In this document: positions 50,094 to 59,541 of the stretch, piece by piece
Numbering within the stretch: position 1 is the stretch's first letter
How the letters are laid out: each line of letters starts with the position of its first letter
Assembly (NCBI GenBank): GCA_002376845.1
Contig: DFOS01000019.1
Coordinates: forward strand, 89,197 to 153,196
DNA from: Bdellovibrionaceae bacterium UBA3535
Lineage (GTDB): Bacteria; Bdellovibrionota; Bdellovibrionia; Bdellovibrionales; UBA840
Length of the DNA stretch: 64,000 bases
Direction: 5' to 3'
The notes under the pieces: generated by a model
Seen by the model: only the letters and a program-made list of their open reading frames with translations
Databases searched by the model: none
Told to the model about the DNA's origin: nothing
Position numbers and translations under genes: made by a program

Positions 50094-50657
50094 CTACAAT
50101 GAAAACGGTGCGCTTATGGAGACAACAGCTCCCTTGTCTACTGCTTTGAAGTTTTGCTCTACTCCTGCAATGCTATACTTATCGTACTCGGCACTGTAGT
50201 ACTCAAAGTTAATATCTATGATGGGCAAGAAGGTAAAGCCAATGCCGGCTTTAATGCCATCACCGTTTTCGAAGAGATATTCCCCTACACTTGGTAGATC
50301 GGCACTAAACTCAGACTCAAAGTAGCCAGCCCAGACGCGAATGGGTAATACAGGCATATCAATCCCTGCACTGATCCCTACACGTTGCACACTGCCATCA
50401 AGTTCTTGGTTGATAGCGCCTTCTGGCTCCCAACTAAGATCGCCGCCAATATAATCACCAGCAATAAAAATAGTATCAAGTATGGTAAGGCCCAAGCGGC
50501 CCCCAAAAACCCCGCCAATCGCTCCGGTGCCAAAGGTTCCAGAGGCGTTATCATACTCCACCTTGGTGGCGTTGTAACCCACAACGGGCTCGATTAATAA
50601 GCCTGCCTTTGCATGAGCTAGGAAGAAAAATATGCTAGAATATAAGAGTAATTTCAT
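50094..50657 (-). CDS. small outer-membrane beta-barrel protein
   Basis: A 187-residue protein with signal peptide (about 1-18, ending HAKA) and roughly eight alternating strands, e.g. RLGLTILDTIFIAGDYIGG and GIGFTFLPIIDINFEYYS. It resembles eight-stranded OmpW/OprF-like barrels in size, but I cannot name the family. The chain ends VVSISAPFSL, with Phe third from the end. The start at 50657 (MKLLLYS) follows AAGGGGGC; an upstream ATG 12 codons earlier is less likely. Confidence 0.75.
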   Translation of the reverse strand: MKLLLYSSIFFFLAHAKAGLLIEPVVGYNATKVEYDNASGTFGTGAIGGVFGGRLGLTILDTIFIAGDYIGGDLSWEPEGAINQELDGSVQRVGISAGIDMPVLPIRVWAGYFESEFSADLPSVGEYLFENGDGIKAGIGFTFLPIIDINFEYYSAEYDKYSIAGVEQNFKAVDKGAVVSISAPFSL

Positions 50658-50774
50658 TGCGCCCCCTTTGGCATGATTATAGAAGTCCACCACTGCAATA
50701 CAAGGTTTTACTGTGCTTGACTATAATCTAGGACATATCTAAGCTTATTTTGGGTTAATAAATAGGGGGGTGCT

Positions 50775-51182
50775 ATGTCACTTTTTTTGATGATTGTTTC
50801 ATCTTTTTTTGCCAATGCTCAAGATACCGCAGAGATATCCTATACGCATGTAGGCAATCGCTCGTTCTACGCTTGCAGCTACGCTGAAAAGAGAATGGAA
50901 AACTACTTACAAGCTATGGGCGCTGAGATCGTAAACTTGCGCTGCACAGGTGGTTTGCCAGATTTTAATACTTTGCGCGTTAGTGCAGAGATTGTAGTTC
51001 CTGGGCAAGGTGAAAGTGTAGAATGGGTACCGGTGGAGTTTATCGGAAATGAGGCCTGTGAATTCAATAACGGCATGATTAAAAAAGTTATGGAGCCTTT
51101 TCAGGTGCGTAATGTAGAGTCTAGAGAAAACTGCTGGTTCTCTGAGGGGCGTTATATGTATCGTTTTGAGGTAGCCAACTAG
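50775..51182 (+). CDS. secreted protein of unknown function
   Basis: A 135-residue protein with a short signal peptide (about 1-15, ending ANA). The mature part has four cysteines (FYACSYAE, LRCTGG, NEACEF, NCWFS), probably two disulfides, and a compact mixed alpha/beta look. I recognise no family. It stands alone with an AGGGGGG ribosome site and is closed by a strong terminator, so it is a single-gene unit. Confidence 0.72.
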   Translation: MSLFLMIVSSFFANAQDTAEISYTHVGNRSFYACSYAEKRMENYLQAMGAEIVNLRCTGGLPDFNTLRVSAEIVVPGQGESVEWVPVEFIGNEACEFNNGMIKKVMEPFQVRNVESRENCWFSEGRYMYRFEVAN

Positions 51183-51192
51183 TTTGAGTCAT

Positions 51193-51216
51193 AAAGAGGG
51201 CTTAGGCCCTCTTTTT
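51193..51216 (+). terminator. intrinsic terminator
   Basis: Perfect nine-bp stem AAAGAGGGC/GCCCTCTTT with a TTAG loop and a following T run, 11 bases after the stop of the 135-residue gene. Confidence 0.92.
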
Positions 51217-51278
51217 ACAAATGCATTCTTAACGCAAATATTTTGTTTTTTAGCCAAAAACTGGATACATTTCCTTAT

Positions 51279-52322
51279 ATGCCAGCAATTTACGAAGAGA
51301 AAATCAGAAAGCAAGGGATTAAAAGTCTACTGCGGGCAAGAAGCTTTCTCTATGTTCTCGAGTCTTTACCAATTAGCAAAACACAAAAGTATTTAGCCAA
51401 AGGCTATACGAGCTACAAACCAAGTTTCAAAGAAATTGACTTACTGAAACAAGAGGTGGAGGCTTTGATTGACAAAGACGCTGAAGGCTTTATGCAGAAG
51501 CATTTTCCGCCCAAGTCACTAAGGCCATCCAGTGCTTTTCGTCATTATCGTCGCTATATCAACATTCTTGTGGATAACGTTGCTGTCTCGTTAAGAAAAA
51601 GAAAAAGAGACGCGAAAAACTTTTCCAAAGACCAGGAGCAGCGTTTAGAAAAGTATCCTGATTATTATCGGCGAAATTTTCATTACCAAACGGATGGCTA
51701 CCTTAGTGATGCCTCAGCTGAAAAGTACGAGCATCAAGTAGAAATACTATTTAAAGGTACGGCCGATCCCATGCGGCGACGTATGGTAAGTTTGTTTAAA
51801 GAAAACAACTTATCTTTAGGAAAAAAGGCATTGGAGCTTGGAGCCGGAGTTGGATCCAACACTCTTTTTATGGCATACGCTTTTGGCGAAACGGAAATAA
51901 CTTGTCTAGATTTAAGCGAGAGCTATTTGCAAAAAGCTAAGAGCAATTTGCGCGACTTTTCAAATATCAATTTTTACCGCGGGGAGGCCGAGAATTTGGG
52001 TTTTAAGGATGCCTCCTACGATTCTGTGTTTTCCACCTTTTTATTTCATGAATTACCCTTAGAAGTAAGAGTGGCTGTTCTTGATGAAGCCCACCGCGTT
52101 TTAAAGCCTGGCGGATTGATTGCCATTGCTGATTCCATTCAATTGGGCGACATAGAATCATTGGATTGGGCAATAAAGGATTTTCCTAAAAACTTTCATG
52201 AACCTTTTTATACGAACTATATAAAGACCGCAATGGAAGGCTTATTAGAGTCGGCGGGCTTTGAAATCTTATATGTAGATAAGACTTTTTTAACTAAAAC
52301 CATTCTTGCAAAAAAGATTTAA
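51279..52322 (+). CDS. SAM-dependent methyltransferase with long N-terminal extension
   Basis: A 347-residue protein from ATG at 51279; a TTG 12 codons upstream is possible. The C-terminal ~170 residues are a class I methyltransferase: ALELGAGVGSNTLFMAYAF, ITCLDLSESYL, SVFSTFLFHEL and HRVLKPGGLIAIAD. About 180 N-terminal residues, basic and helical (VSLRKRKRD, HYQTDGYLS), have no family I can name. The HRVLKPGG form is typical of small-molecule or UbiE-like enzymes. Convergent with folE2 (overlap of four bases). Confidence 0.82.
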   Translation: MPAIYEEKIRKQGIKSLLRARSFLYVLESLPISKTQKYLAKGYTSYKPSFKEIDLLKQEVEALIDKDAEGFMQKHFPPKSLRPSSAFRHYRRYINILVDNVAVSLRKRKRDAKNFSKDQEQRLEKYPDYYRRNFHYQTDGYLSDASAEKYEHQVEILFKGTADPMRRRMVSLFKENNLSLGKKALELGAGVGSNTLFMAYAFGETEITCLDLSESYLQKAKSNLRDFSNINFYRGEAENLGFKDASYDSVFSTFLFHELPLEVRVAVLDEAHRVLKPGGLIAIADSIQLGDIESLDWAIKDFPKNFHEPFYTNYIKTAMEGLLESAGFEILYVDKTFLTKTILAKKI

Positions 52323-53266
52323 GACTCCGCTTTAAAGCCGCCTTCAACGCCTTTTGTTGCAATACTTACGGCATTGTGTGGGTGAAGACTTTCAAGGTGT
52401 TCCACTTTTAACCAAAAATCGTCTACCTGCGGAATTTCGCTCAATTCTTGCTTAGCTCTGCGGGCGGCATCCTCGCAAAACATAAGGTTGGCTGCGTTTA
52501 AGCGCGCGAACTCCTGCTCATCCTCTCGTTTTACAGCAGTTTGTACTGGTGTTGAAAGAGCTGCCTCCATGCGATCAATGAATACTTCTATATCAAAATC
52601 TTGAATCCCAGTTTGGAAGCGAATCTTTGCTTGCATAAGACTTCTTTGACTGTGCGGTGTTGCCGCCATATTTTTTTCTTCACCCAGCCATTGGTGTACA
52701 GTCTCTTTATCGATAGGTGTGCTGGAAAAACTTTTGTCAAAGTGCTCTTGCAGGGCTTGCCTGGACAGAGCCGCTGAGCATGGGCATGTACTTGAGTACA
52801 TAATTTCAAAATGCAATTGTACATGGAAGCCCTTAGAGTTTTGTTTTGCTTCGATTACCACGGGGTAGGAGCGCCAACCAGCAAAATCACTGAGTAGAGC
52901 AGATCTTAATGTGAGATAATCAAATTTTAAACGAATAAAGGCCTCATCACTAAGGTCTTTATGACTTTCAATAAAACTGGAAAGTAGATTCTTAAGCAGT
53001 TGTAAATCAAAGGTGTTTTTCTCAAAGCTTTCTTGCGCCTTTAAAAACAGCCGCGACATATGAATGCCTTTGGCTTCGGGATCGATTAAGTTAACAAATA
53101 GGTCGGCCTTGGCGGCCACACGAAAATCCTTACCATCTGTAGATAGAATCAGGGGGATTTGCACATCGGTCATACCAACACGATCTAGGGTGCCATAGTT
53201 TTCACTCTTGGTTTGGTGAGCAATGTCGGGCATGGTGGCTTTGTTGATTTTATTCGGCTCTAACAT
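52319..53266 (-). CDS. folE2: GTP cyclohydrolase IB
   Basis: A 315-residue FolE2-type enzyme that opens GTP to dihydroneopterin triphosphate for folate and queuosine. Signatures: GMTDVQIPL at the front, GIHMSRLF, the STCPCSAALSRQ metal site, HSQRSLMQAKI and CEDAARRA. Type IB enzymes work with several metals and often replace FolE under zinc shortage. The start ATG at 53266 sits in an inverted repeat (53257-53271, GCTCTA/TAGAGC); ATG at 53233 is an alternative. queD lies about 9 kb away. Confidence 0.92.
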   Translation of the reverse strand: MLEPNKINKATMPDIAHQTKSENYGTLDRVGMTDVQIPLILSTDGKDFRVAAKADLFVNLIDPEAKGIHMSRLFLKAQESFEKNTFDLQLLKNLLSSFIESHKDLSDEAFIRLKFDYLTLRSALLSDFAGWRSYPVVIEAKQNSKGFHVQLHFEIMYSSTCPCSAALSRQALQEHFDKSFSSTPIDKETVHQWLGEEKNMAATPHSQRSLMQAKIRFQTGIQDFDIEVFIDRMEAALSTPVQTAVKREDEQEFARLNAANLMFCEDAARRAKQELSEIPQVDDFWLKVEHLESLHPHNAVSIATKGVEGGFKAES

Positions 53267-53394
53267 AGAGCATTATTTGTAACGTATATCGACGCCAAAG
53301 CCAAAAGAATTTTACTGAAATATGAATTCTGCCAACAAGGTATAACGATTATAAAATGATAGAGAAAACAATGATTTATAGATTAGGCAAGTCG

Positions 53395-56300
53395 CTACTT
53401 TACCCATATTCGATGTAGGGTGTTGGCATCATCGTTACCAGCGTAGTCGTCACACTCCCAACGGTTACCATTGCCCTTGATACCCCAATGGTAGCTGCCG
53501 CCATCGTAAAAGGGAAAGTTGGTCATTGCCAAATTTCCTCGATTGTTAAAGTTACCATCAAGTGGGCCAGGTATATTGGCTGTATGCCCTGCTAGAGCTG
53601 TGAAATTGTTGTTTAAATCGCTATTGCTACATTGTCCGTTACCGCTATTGAAGTAGGAGCCGCAGGCGGAGCTGCTAATTTTAAAGTGAACCACACGGGC
53701 GTGTTCATCTGTGCGACAATAAAAGCGCATATCAGAGTAACTAATATTGTTTAAGAGTGATGGCGCCGCATGTCCCCAGCTGTTTGCTAGACCCGATTCA
53801 TCCGTCCCTAATGTCGAGGAGGTAATTCTTGGTAAGCTATTGGTCATTGCTACAGGATCGGGGTTTGTATTTCCTTGGTGTAGATAGTTAAGCACAAGTG
53901 TCCAGCCACCCCCATCGCTTGTCATATCACAATAGACCGACATGGGAGGCAGGGCTCCGGGGCCATCTGGATCAATAGTGTATATTCCGTCGGTAGTTTC
54001 TCCTGCATTTCGGTGCTCCAGACAGGAAGTTAGATGCGCATAAATATCTTTTTCTGCATTAAAATTATTGCTCACATCCGCTGCGCTTCCTGAATCATAA
54101 AAGCGAAAAGAGGCAATTTCACCTTGCCAGGCCTCACTCCCATTACTACGCGCTCCCATAAATGCGTCCTGCGTAGCACCGGTAAAAGCACCCAAAGGTG
54201 TAAATTCGCACTCTTTACTACCATTAACAAAGAACTCTGCCGTAGAGCCATCATATAAGCCAGCAATATGTGACCAACCATTGGTGGTAATACTTGTGCT
54301 ACATCCTCCACCAACAGATTGATATTGAGCGGAAATATCTGCTGCGCTTAGGTTAGTAGTGAAAATGGCCACTTCATCAAAGTCGTAGACGGGTTGCCCA
54401 CCGCTTTGATAATTACCAATAGCATAAATGTCCGTAGTGGATACGTTCGGGGTTGAGCCAACAAAGGAGCCATTCACATAAAAACTGGTGGTCCCCGCAT
54501 TCGCAACAGCAGCAAAATGATGCCACCCAGCCGCAAGACTATCGGCATCAAATCCTGAACTATGAAAACTACCAACATAGGAGCCAAGTAAGTTGGTATT
54601 GCGCTCAAAAATAATTTGATGATCGCCGCCTTGTCCACGGGTCAGGGTCTTCCAAGCATTATTAGAGGGGAGGGGCATTTTTACCCAAGCAGAAATAGTC
54701 CAAGACCCGCCAATATTAATATTGGGACTTATTCGAAAGTGACCATTATTTGTAGTGCGAAAAGAATTACTGCCAGCAAAGGCTCCGCTTTCGCCAAGAC
54801 TTACATTGCCAGCATTTTGAATGGTGGCATTATTGCCATTACCTGTGGAGTCGGCAACAGCGGTGCCAGAAGTTTCTTCCAATCTATAATAGGCCTCAGG
54901 GCTTTGGGATAAAATGGTTGCTTGATAGGAACCAGAGCCTCCGACAAAAAAACCAGTTTGCCCGGTACTTAACTGATAGAAGGACCAACCATTTTCAGAA
55001 TTATTTTTGCCGCCATTTCCAATAATGAATGCATCGGTGGTCTGGTTGGTTGGTTTGATCCATGCCGTAATCATGGCATTGCTTTCGGTGTTCAATACAT
55101 TACCAAAATCAATACGGTCAGCATTGGCTCCGCTATTCCCATCAAATGTTAAGCTAAAAGGATTTGTTTTCCATGTACCATCCCCACTCCAACCACTAGT
55201 CCATGTGCCGCTAGCTAGTGAGCCATCCAGTGCAGTGCCACCAAATAATAGGTTTTGCCATGTTGTATCTAAGGGGCTGTTTTCTCCCGCCATGCCTTGA
55301 TAGGCAAAGGCAGCCTGGTAGTCAGCAAGTAGGCTAGCATCTTGTTTGTATAAGGCTCGAACATTTACGCCAAAGATCTCCGTATCTGTAGAAGCGCCAT
55401 CGGTACCGCTAATTTGAATTTCAAAGCTGTGGGCCGCATAGCTAGCTGGGGGAGTCCAAGAGAAAATGCCGTTGTTTGCGAAGCCAGGATCTAAAGTCAT
55501 TCCACTTAGGCCAGAGCAATTGCTTCCAGCGGAAACGGCATTGTCTATATTGGTGTCGTAGGTACAGGTATAGGTCATGTCAGTATCACTATTCGCATCA
55601 GAGACATTGCCCACGTCCACGTTAAGTGTTTCTCCAACATCAAGTGCGCCATCACTAGCTATGAATAATCGATCATTGATCGTTGTTAATACAGGTAGGG
55701 GGTCTGTGGTAGCAGACTCTGTTTTTGTATTGGTGTCATGGTTACCAAAGAAATCCACCGCGCGAACAAGAAAGTCATAGCTAGTATTTGGGGTGAGGCC
55801 CGTAACTACAACGCTGGTGGAATTTTGCGCAGAAGAACCAAGATATTGTAAGCTACCACCATTATCAATAAAGTAAACGTAGCCGCTTTCATTGGAAATA
55901 TCTGTCCAGTTCAAGCGTACGGATGTGCTACGAATTTGGTCTATAGAATCAATGCCAGGAAAGCTCACTGGTGATGCGCCTGTACCAGTAAGACCCATGG
56001 TGGATTTGTAGGTATTGGTATAATAGGTGTAGTTGACAATAACGGTAGTTCCGAGTTCGCCATTGGTTGCTGGTTCGAAACGGACATTGATATCACAAGA
56101 AGCGCCAGCCGGGATGATGCCACTACAGGTTGTGGATGAAATACTGAAATGGGCATTGTTGCCATCGACCGCTGAAATACTCAAAGCTTGGTCGCTGACG
56201 TTTGTTGCTATAATTTTTTTTACCGCATTATCGGAGTTAGAGGCTACCGGTCCATAATCATATACATTAGGGGTAAAATCAAAGGCGGAATCACCAATTG

Positions 56301-56412
56301 TATTGCCATTGGTATTGCCAAATAGCTCGTCCACTTTCTCACCATCTGAGCATGCTAGCAAAGACACTAAAAGTAGAGGGTATAAAATATGTCGACTCAG
56401 ATAAGATCTCAC
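53395..56412 (-). CDS. giant lipoprotein: ASH-like, FN3, nested LamG and fibrinogen-like domains
   Basis: A 1005-residue lipoprotein (lipobox LLAC, Cys 21). Order: choice-of-anchor/ASH-like Ig domain (about 42-145), fibronectin III (about 150-236), cadherin-like Ig (about 245-352), then a LamG domain (about 360-495 and 704-795) split by a complete second LamG (about 496-703). It ends with a fibrinogen-related domain (about 796-1005: SCLEHRNAGETTDGIYTID, CDMTSDGGGWTLV). Such modules bind sugars or proteins. It is probably a surface adhesin; placement outside the cell is inferred from the modules. Confidence 0.82.
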   Translation of the reverse strand: MRSYLSRHILYPLLLVSLLACSDGEKVDELFGNTNGNTIGDSAFDFTPNVYDYGPVASNSDNAVKKIIATNVSDQALSISAVDGNNAHFSISSTTCSGIIPAGASCDINVRFEPATNGELGTTVIVNYTYYTNTYKSTMGLTGTGASPVSFPGIDSIDQIRSTSVRLNWTDISNESGYVYFIDNGGSLQYLGSSAQNSTSVVVTGLTPNTSYDFLVRAVDFFGNHDTNTKTESATTDPLPVLTTINDRLFIASDGALDVGETLNVDVGNVSDANSDTDMTYTCTYDTNIDNAVSAGSNCSGLSGMTLDPGFANNGIFSWTPPASYAAHSFEIQISGTDGASTDTEIFGVNVRALYKQDASLLADYQAAFAYQGMAGENSPLDTTWQNLLFGGTALDGSLASGTWTSGWSGDGTWKTNPFSLTFDGNSGANADRIDFGNVLNTESNAMITAWIKPTNQTTDAFIIGNGGKNNSENGWSFYQLSTGQTGFFVGGSGSYQATILSQSPEAYYRLEETSGTAVADSTGNGNNATIQNAGNVSLGESGAFAGSNSFRTTNNGHFRISPNINIGGSWTISAWVKMPLPSNNAWKTLTRGQGGDHQIIFERNTNLLGSYVGSFHSSGFDADSLAAGWHHFAAVANAGTTSFYVNGSFVGSTPNVSTTDIYAIGNYQSGGQPVYDFDEVAIFTTNLSAADISAQYQSVGGGCSTSITTNGWSHIAGLYDGSTAEFFVNGSKECEFTPLGAFTGATQDAFMGARSNGSEAWQGEIASFRFYDSGSAADVSNNFNAEKDIYAHLTSCLEHRNAGETTDGIYTIDPDGPGALPPMSVYCDMTSDGGGWTLVLNYLHQGNTNPDPVAMTNSLPRITSSTLGTDESGLANSWGHAAPSLLNNISYSDMRFYCRTDEHARVVHFKISSSACGSYFNSGNGQCSNSDLNNNFTALAGHTANIPGPLDGNFNNRGNLAMTNFPFYDGGSYHWGIKGNGNRWECDDYAGNDDANTLHRIWVK

Positions 56413-56511
56413 ATAATAATTATCGGTCTATCTAGTGAATATTTAAATGCTTTTCTTACTTTGAGACAGGCGTAAAGAAAATGCCTGAGGATGTTTTATA
56501 TTGGTACAATT

Positions 56512-57252
56512 TTATGACCGCAAGGATATCTCTAAAGCTTGTTGCGCTAGAAAAAAGCCCATGCTGCCAGTAAGAAAGCTAGCCGTGCCAAAGCCAGTCT
56601 CACAATCCAGCTGACCTTGCGGTCTTTCACATGCGTTAGGAAGCTGGGGCAGCTCTTCCGAATATACACAAGGAATATGAAATTTCTTATCCCCTCGAGG
56701 AAAGTTGTAGTCCCTACGAAGTTTCTTTCTTAATTTTTGTAGAAGTGGGTCGTTTATGGTTTTTGATAGGTCGCCAACGTTTAGTTTACACGGATCTTTT
56801 TTACCGCCAGCACCGCCAGAGACCACCAGTTTTTTTTCATATTTGCGGCATTCATTTATTAGTAGGCATTTTGCCGACAAGCTATCTATGGCATCAATAA
56901 TGATGTCCGACTGCTGTAAAATAGAATCACTATTATCCTGGGAATAAAAATCTTCGATAAGATTCACCTCAATATTTGCATGGATGTTGGTAAAGCGTTC
57001 TTGTAAGGTCTTGATTTTGGATGCTCCAATGTGCTTGTCGAGCGCGTGCACTTGCCGATTGAAGTTGGATATACAGATTTCATCATAGTCTACGAGTGTA
57101 AGTTTTTTTATGCCTGATCGCACTAGCGCTTCAGCCGCCCAAGAGCCAACACCGCCAAGACCAATGACGGTAAAGCGTTGTGATTGAAAATGCAAAAGAG
57201 CGTCTTTGCCATAAAGACGCTCAATGCCTGAAAACTTTATTTCATCTGACAT
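56512..57252 (-). CDS. tcdA: tRNA threonylcarbamoyladenosine dehydratase
   Basis: A 246-residue E1-like ThiF/MoeB-family protein. ATP-binding motif VIGLGGVGSWAAEALVRSG, then LVDYDEICISNFNRQ and DAIDSLSAKCLLINECR. The GGAGGKKDP segment and the final GTASFLTGSMGFF region match TcdA/CsdL, which converts t6A to the cyclic form ct6A at position 37 of tRNA. No CXXC zinc site of MoeB is present, which supports TcdA. It acts on the same base as TrmO (17.3 kb). Confidence 0.9.
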   Translation of the reverse strand: MSDEIKFSGIERLYGKDALLHFQSQRFTVIGLGGVGSWAAEALVRSGIKKLTLVDYDEICISNFNRQVHALDKHIGASKIKTLQERFTNIHANIEVNLIEDFYSQDNSDSILQQSDIIIDAIDSLSAKCLLINECRKYEKKLVVSGGAGGKKDPCKLNVGDLSKTINDPLLQKLRKKLRRDYNFPRGDKKFHIPCVYSEELPQLPNACERPQGQLDCETGFGTASFLTGSMGFFLAQQALEISLRS

Positions 57253-57292
57253 AGGTTCTTTTTAAACCTATTTTTTTACTAAATGCAAATGC

Positions 57293-57994
57293 TTAAAAAA
57301 GTCTGGAGTCCTCAATTCCACTAAAAGAACCAATCGGAATAACCGTGTCCTGGGAATCAAGATTTACGATATTCAAATTTACTTCACCATTCCACTGATC
57401 ATATTGGGCCATGTCGTAGGAGTCGTTAAGATAGTAGTTCATCATAGAATTAGATAATACAGAAGTATAGTACTGTCTATCAGCAAAGTAGTAGTAGCTG
57501 TTGAATTCTTCGGTTTCGTCATTAGGAGCGTTGTAATAGTTAAAGGTTTCTCCTTTTAGACCTCGAAAGGTTAATTGGATACCATTGTTAGAAGCATCAT
57601 ATGCAACGATATCTAAAACCATTTTTGGCTGTCCGTTAAAATTAACGCCATTATCATCTGTGTATGTATTAAAACGATCGGTATAATCCAATGAAATCAC
57701 AGCATCAATCCGTTGTATTTGTGCGTCTGATTCGATGTTAAAGTGGTGGCCATAGTTTTTAATAAAATTAGCTAAACCCTGTAAATCAGCTCGACTAGTG
57801 TTAAGTGCAATGGGTGGGTTTACACCTTTGTGTGATTGCATGATATTCATTTGTTGCTCTTCTGGGGTGTTGCCGACACTAATTACCTGGCGTCCGCTTG
57901 TAGAGTTTGTCGGGCTCAAGGTCTTCATCTCACCGCAGGCGACTAGAACGCCGAAGGCGATGCTAAGAGTGCTTAAAAACATAAATTTATTCAT
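57293..57994 (-). CDS. lipoprotein of unknown function
   Basis: A 233-residue lipoprotein from ATG at 57994, which has GGAG at proper distance. The lipobox is LVAC (Cys 20). The mature part is polar, rich in Asn, Asp and Tyr (NSYYYFADRQYYTSVLSN), with an extended Ser/Thr-rich linker after the lipid site. I recognise no family. It probably folds as a beta-rich domain. It stands alone, 40 bases downstream of tcdA's start on the same strand's far side. Confidence 0.7.
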   Translation of the reverse strand: MNKFMFLSTLSIAFGVLVACGEMKTLSPTNSTSGRQVISVGNTPEEQQMNIMQSHKGVNPPIALNTSRADLQGLANFIKNYGHHFNIESDAQIQRIDAVISLDYTDRFNTYTDDNGVNFNGQPKMVLDIVAYDASNNGIQLTFRGLKGETFNYYNAPNDETEEFNSYYYFADRQYYTSVLSNSMMNYYLNDSYDMAQYDQWNGEVNLNIVNLDSQDTVIPIGSFSGIEDSRLF

Positions 57995-58159
57995 TATTTT
58001 CTCCATCATATATTTTCTCCTTTTTATGGTACGTATATAGATAGAGCGAAATCTATGCCGGCTCAGAAGGAATTTAGGGCTTACTGGGGGTCTTGGCTGT
58101 GCCTTATAGGGGCATAGGTGACGATTTTTGGCTATTTTACCAGGTGCTAAGTTATGGGA

Positions 58160-58744
58160 TTAAGGCTGTTTATCTGTCTTAGCGGCGTCTTTTTCGAGCT
58201 TTTCTAGAATGTCCAGTATTAGGTCCGCCTCTTTATAGTCATTGTAGTCAAAATATCTGGTTTTTTCGTGACGAAAACCACTCAATTCTAATAGTTTTTT
58301 GTAGCAAGTGTTAATGTGCTTTTGTAGTTCCAACTGGTGCTTCATGTTTTCATGGCGCTGTTTTAGGCTATACTGGTCTATCAAGTATTCCTCCAAGTCA
58401 CCTAAGCTAAAGGGTTTTTCGATAAACGCATCTACATGGGAGTTCAATGCTTTGATGACATCTGGCTTTTCAGCAAAGCCGCTGATCATAATTATGGGGA
58501 GGTCCTGGTACTTTTGTCTTAATTTCTTTACGATTTCATGGCCGTTCATTTTTGGCATGCGAATATCACAAACCACTACATCTGCTTGTGCCCTTTCTTC
58601 ATAGTTTTTTAACAAGTTTTCGGGCTTGTCATAGCATGTGACCTCAAAGGTATCAGATAAATAGTCTTGCAGCGAATCTAACAATTCTTGCTCATCATCT
58701 AGAATGTCCACTTTTATCCGATTTTGACTTGTTATTTTTTCCAT
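58160..58744 (-). CDS. response regulator without DNA-binding domain
   Basis: A 194-residue protein with a CheY-like receiver (about 10-125): acidic pocket D16/D17, phospho-acceptor D60 in VVVCDIRMP, conserved Ser in IMISGF and K110 in FIEKPFS. The remaining ~70 residues are helical and coiled-coil-like, with no known output domain. It is divergent from a histidine kinase gene, 47 bases between starts, so the two are probably partners. Output is likely by protein contact. Confidence 0.87.
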   Translation of the reverse strand: MEKITSQNRIKVDILDDEQELLDSLQDYLSDTFEVTCYDKPENLLKNYEERAQADVVVCDIRMPKMNGHEIVKKLRQKYQDLPIIMISGFAEKPDVIKALNSHVDAFIEKPFSLGDLEEYLIDQYSLKQRHENMKHQLELQKHINTCYKKLLELSGFRHEKTRYFDYNDYKEADLILDILEKLEKDAAKTDKQP

Positions 58745-58791
58745 TGGCTGTATAAATAAAAAAGGTTTACGATGTTGTAAAGGAAAATATT

Positions 58792-59541
58792 TTGGCCGAT
58801 AAACATTATTTTTTCAATCGTTCCAACTCTATGCTTATTAACAATATGGCTAGAATTATATCTCATGAAGTGAACAATCCTTTATCCATTATTTCCATGG
58901 CTGCCGAAGTTTTGTATCAAGATTTATGTCAACGGTCTGAAGACGTTAAAGAGCTTGATAAGGCTGATCGTACCATCTCCAGAATACGCACGCAATTGAT
59001 TCGCATCCGAGAAATTATGGCAACATTGAATTTACTCGGAAAGGGTGATTATAGTTTTAATCAAGAGAGTCTTTCTGTTAATGAATTTTTAAGAGAGTGT
59101 ATAGACTATGTAAGCGGTGAGATACGTAACAACAATACTAGTATTGACTTTGTTTTCTCTGCTGACTTTCATTTACTCACATATAAAATTCTTGTGCAGC
59201 AAGCTTTTTTAAATATCCTACGCAATGCTATTGAAGCTGTTGCTGACTTGAAAGAGCCCAAAATACAAATTGATATTGAGCAAGGTCCAGAAAGTATATC
59301 TTTTATTATTGCTAATAACGGGCCTCCGGTTGAACAAGCAGCTCTGGATAAGCTTTTTGTGCCTGGAGAAAGTACGAAGGGGGATTTACGTGGTTATGGC
59401 TTGGCCGCCAGCAAAGATTTTTTAAGTTTCTGCGGGGCAAAGCTAGAGTATAGGTGGGATGCGCCTTGGGTAAAGTTTGTTGTTACCTTTCCATTAGAGC
59501 AGATTAGTTTTCATCAAAATCAAAATCGGGAATCTTGCTAA
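58792..59541 (+). CDS. soluble histidine kinase, minimal architecture
   Basis: A 249-residue kinase with only the core: HisKA with phospho-acceptor H25 (RIISHEVNNPLSIIS) and HATPase_c with N box LNILRNAIEAV and G box RGYGLAASKDF. There is no membrane segment or recognisable sensor domain, only about 18 residues before the HisKA helix. The start is TTG at 58792 after AAAGGAAAA. It would need a partner or an internal signal to be controlled. The 3' end overlaps the convergent Y-family polymerase gene by 38 bases. Confidence 0.88.
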   Translation: MADKHYFFNRSNSMLINNMARIISHEVNNPLSIISMAAEVLYQDLCQRSEDVKELDKADRTISRIRTQLIRIREIMATLNLLGKGDYSFNQESLSVNEFLRECIDYVSGEIRNNNTSIDFVFSADFHLLTYKILVQQAFLNILRNAIEAVADLKEPKIQIDIEQGPESISFIIANNGPPVEQAALDKLFVPGESTKGDLRGYGLAASKDFLSFCGAKLEYRWDAPWVKFVVTFPLEQISFHQNQNRESC

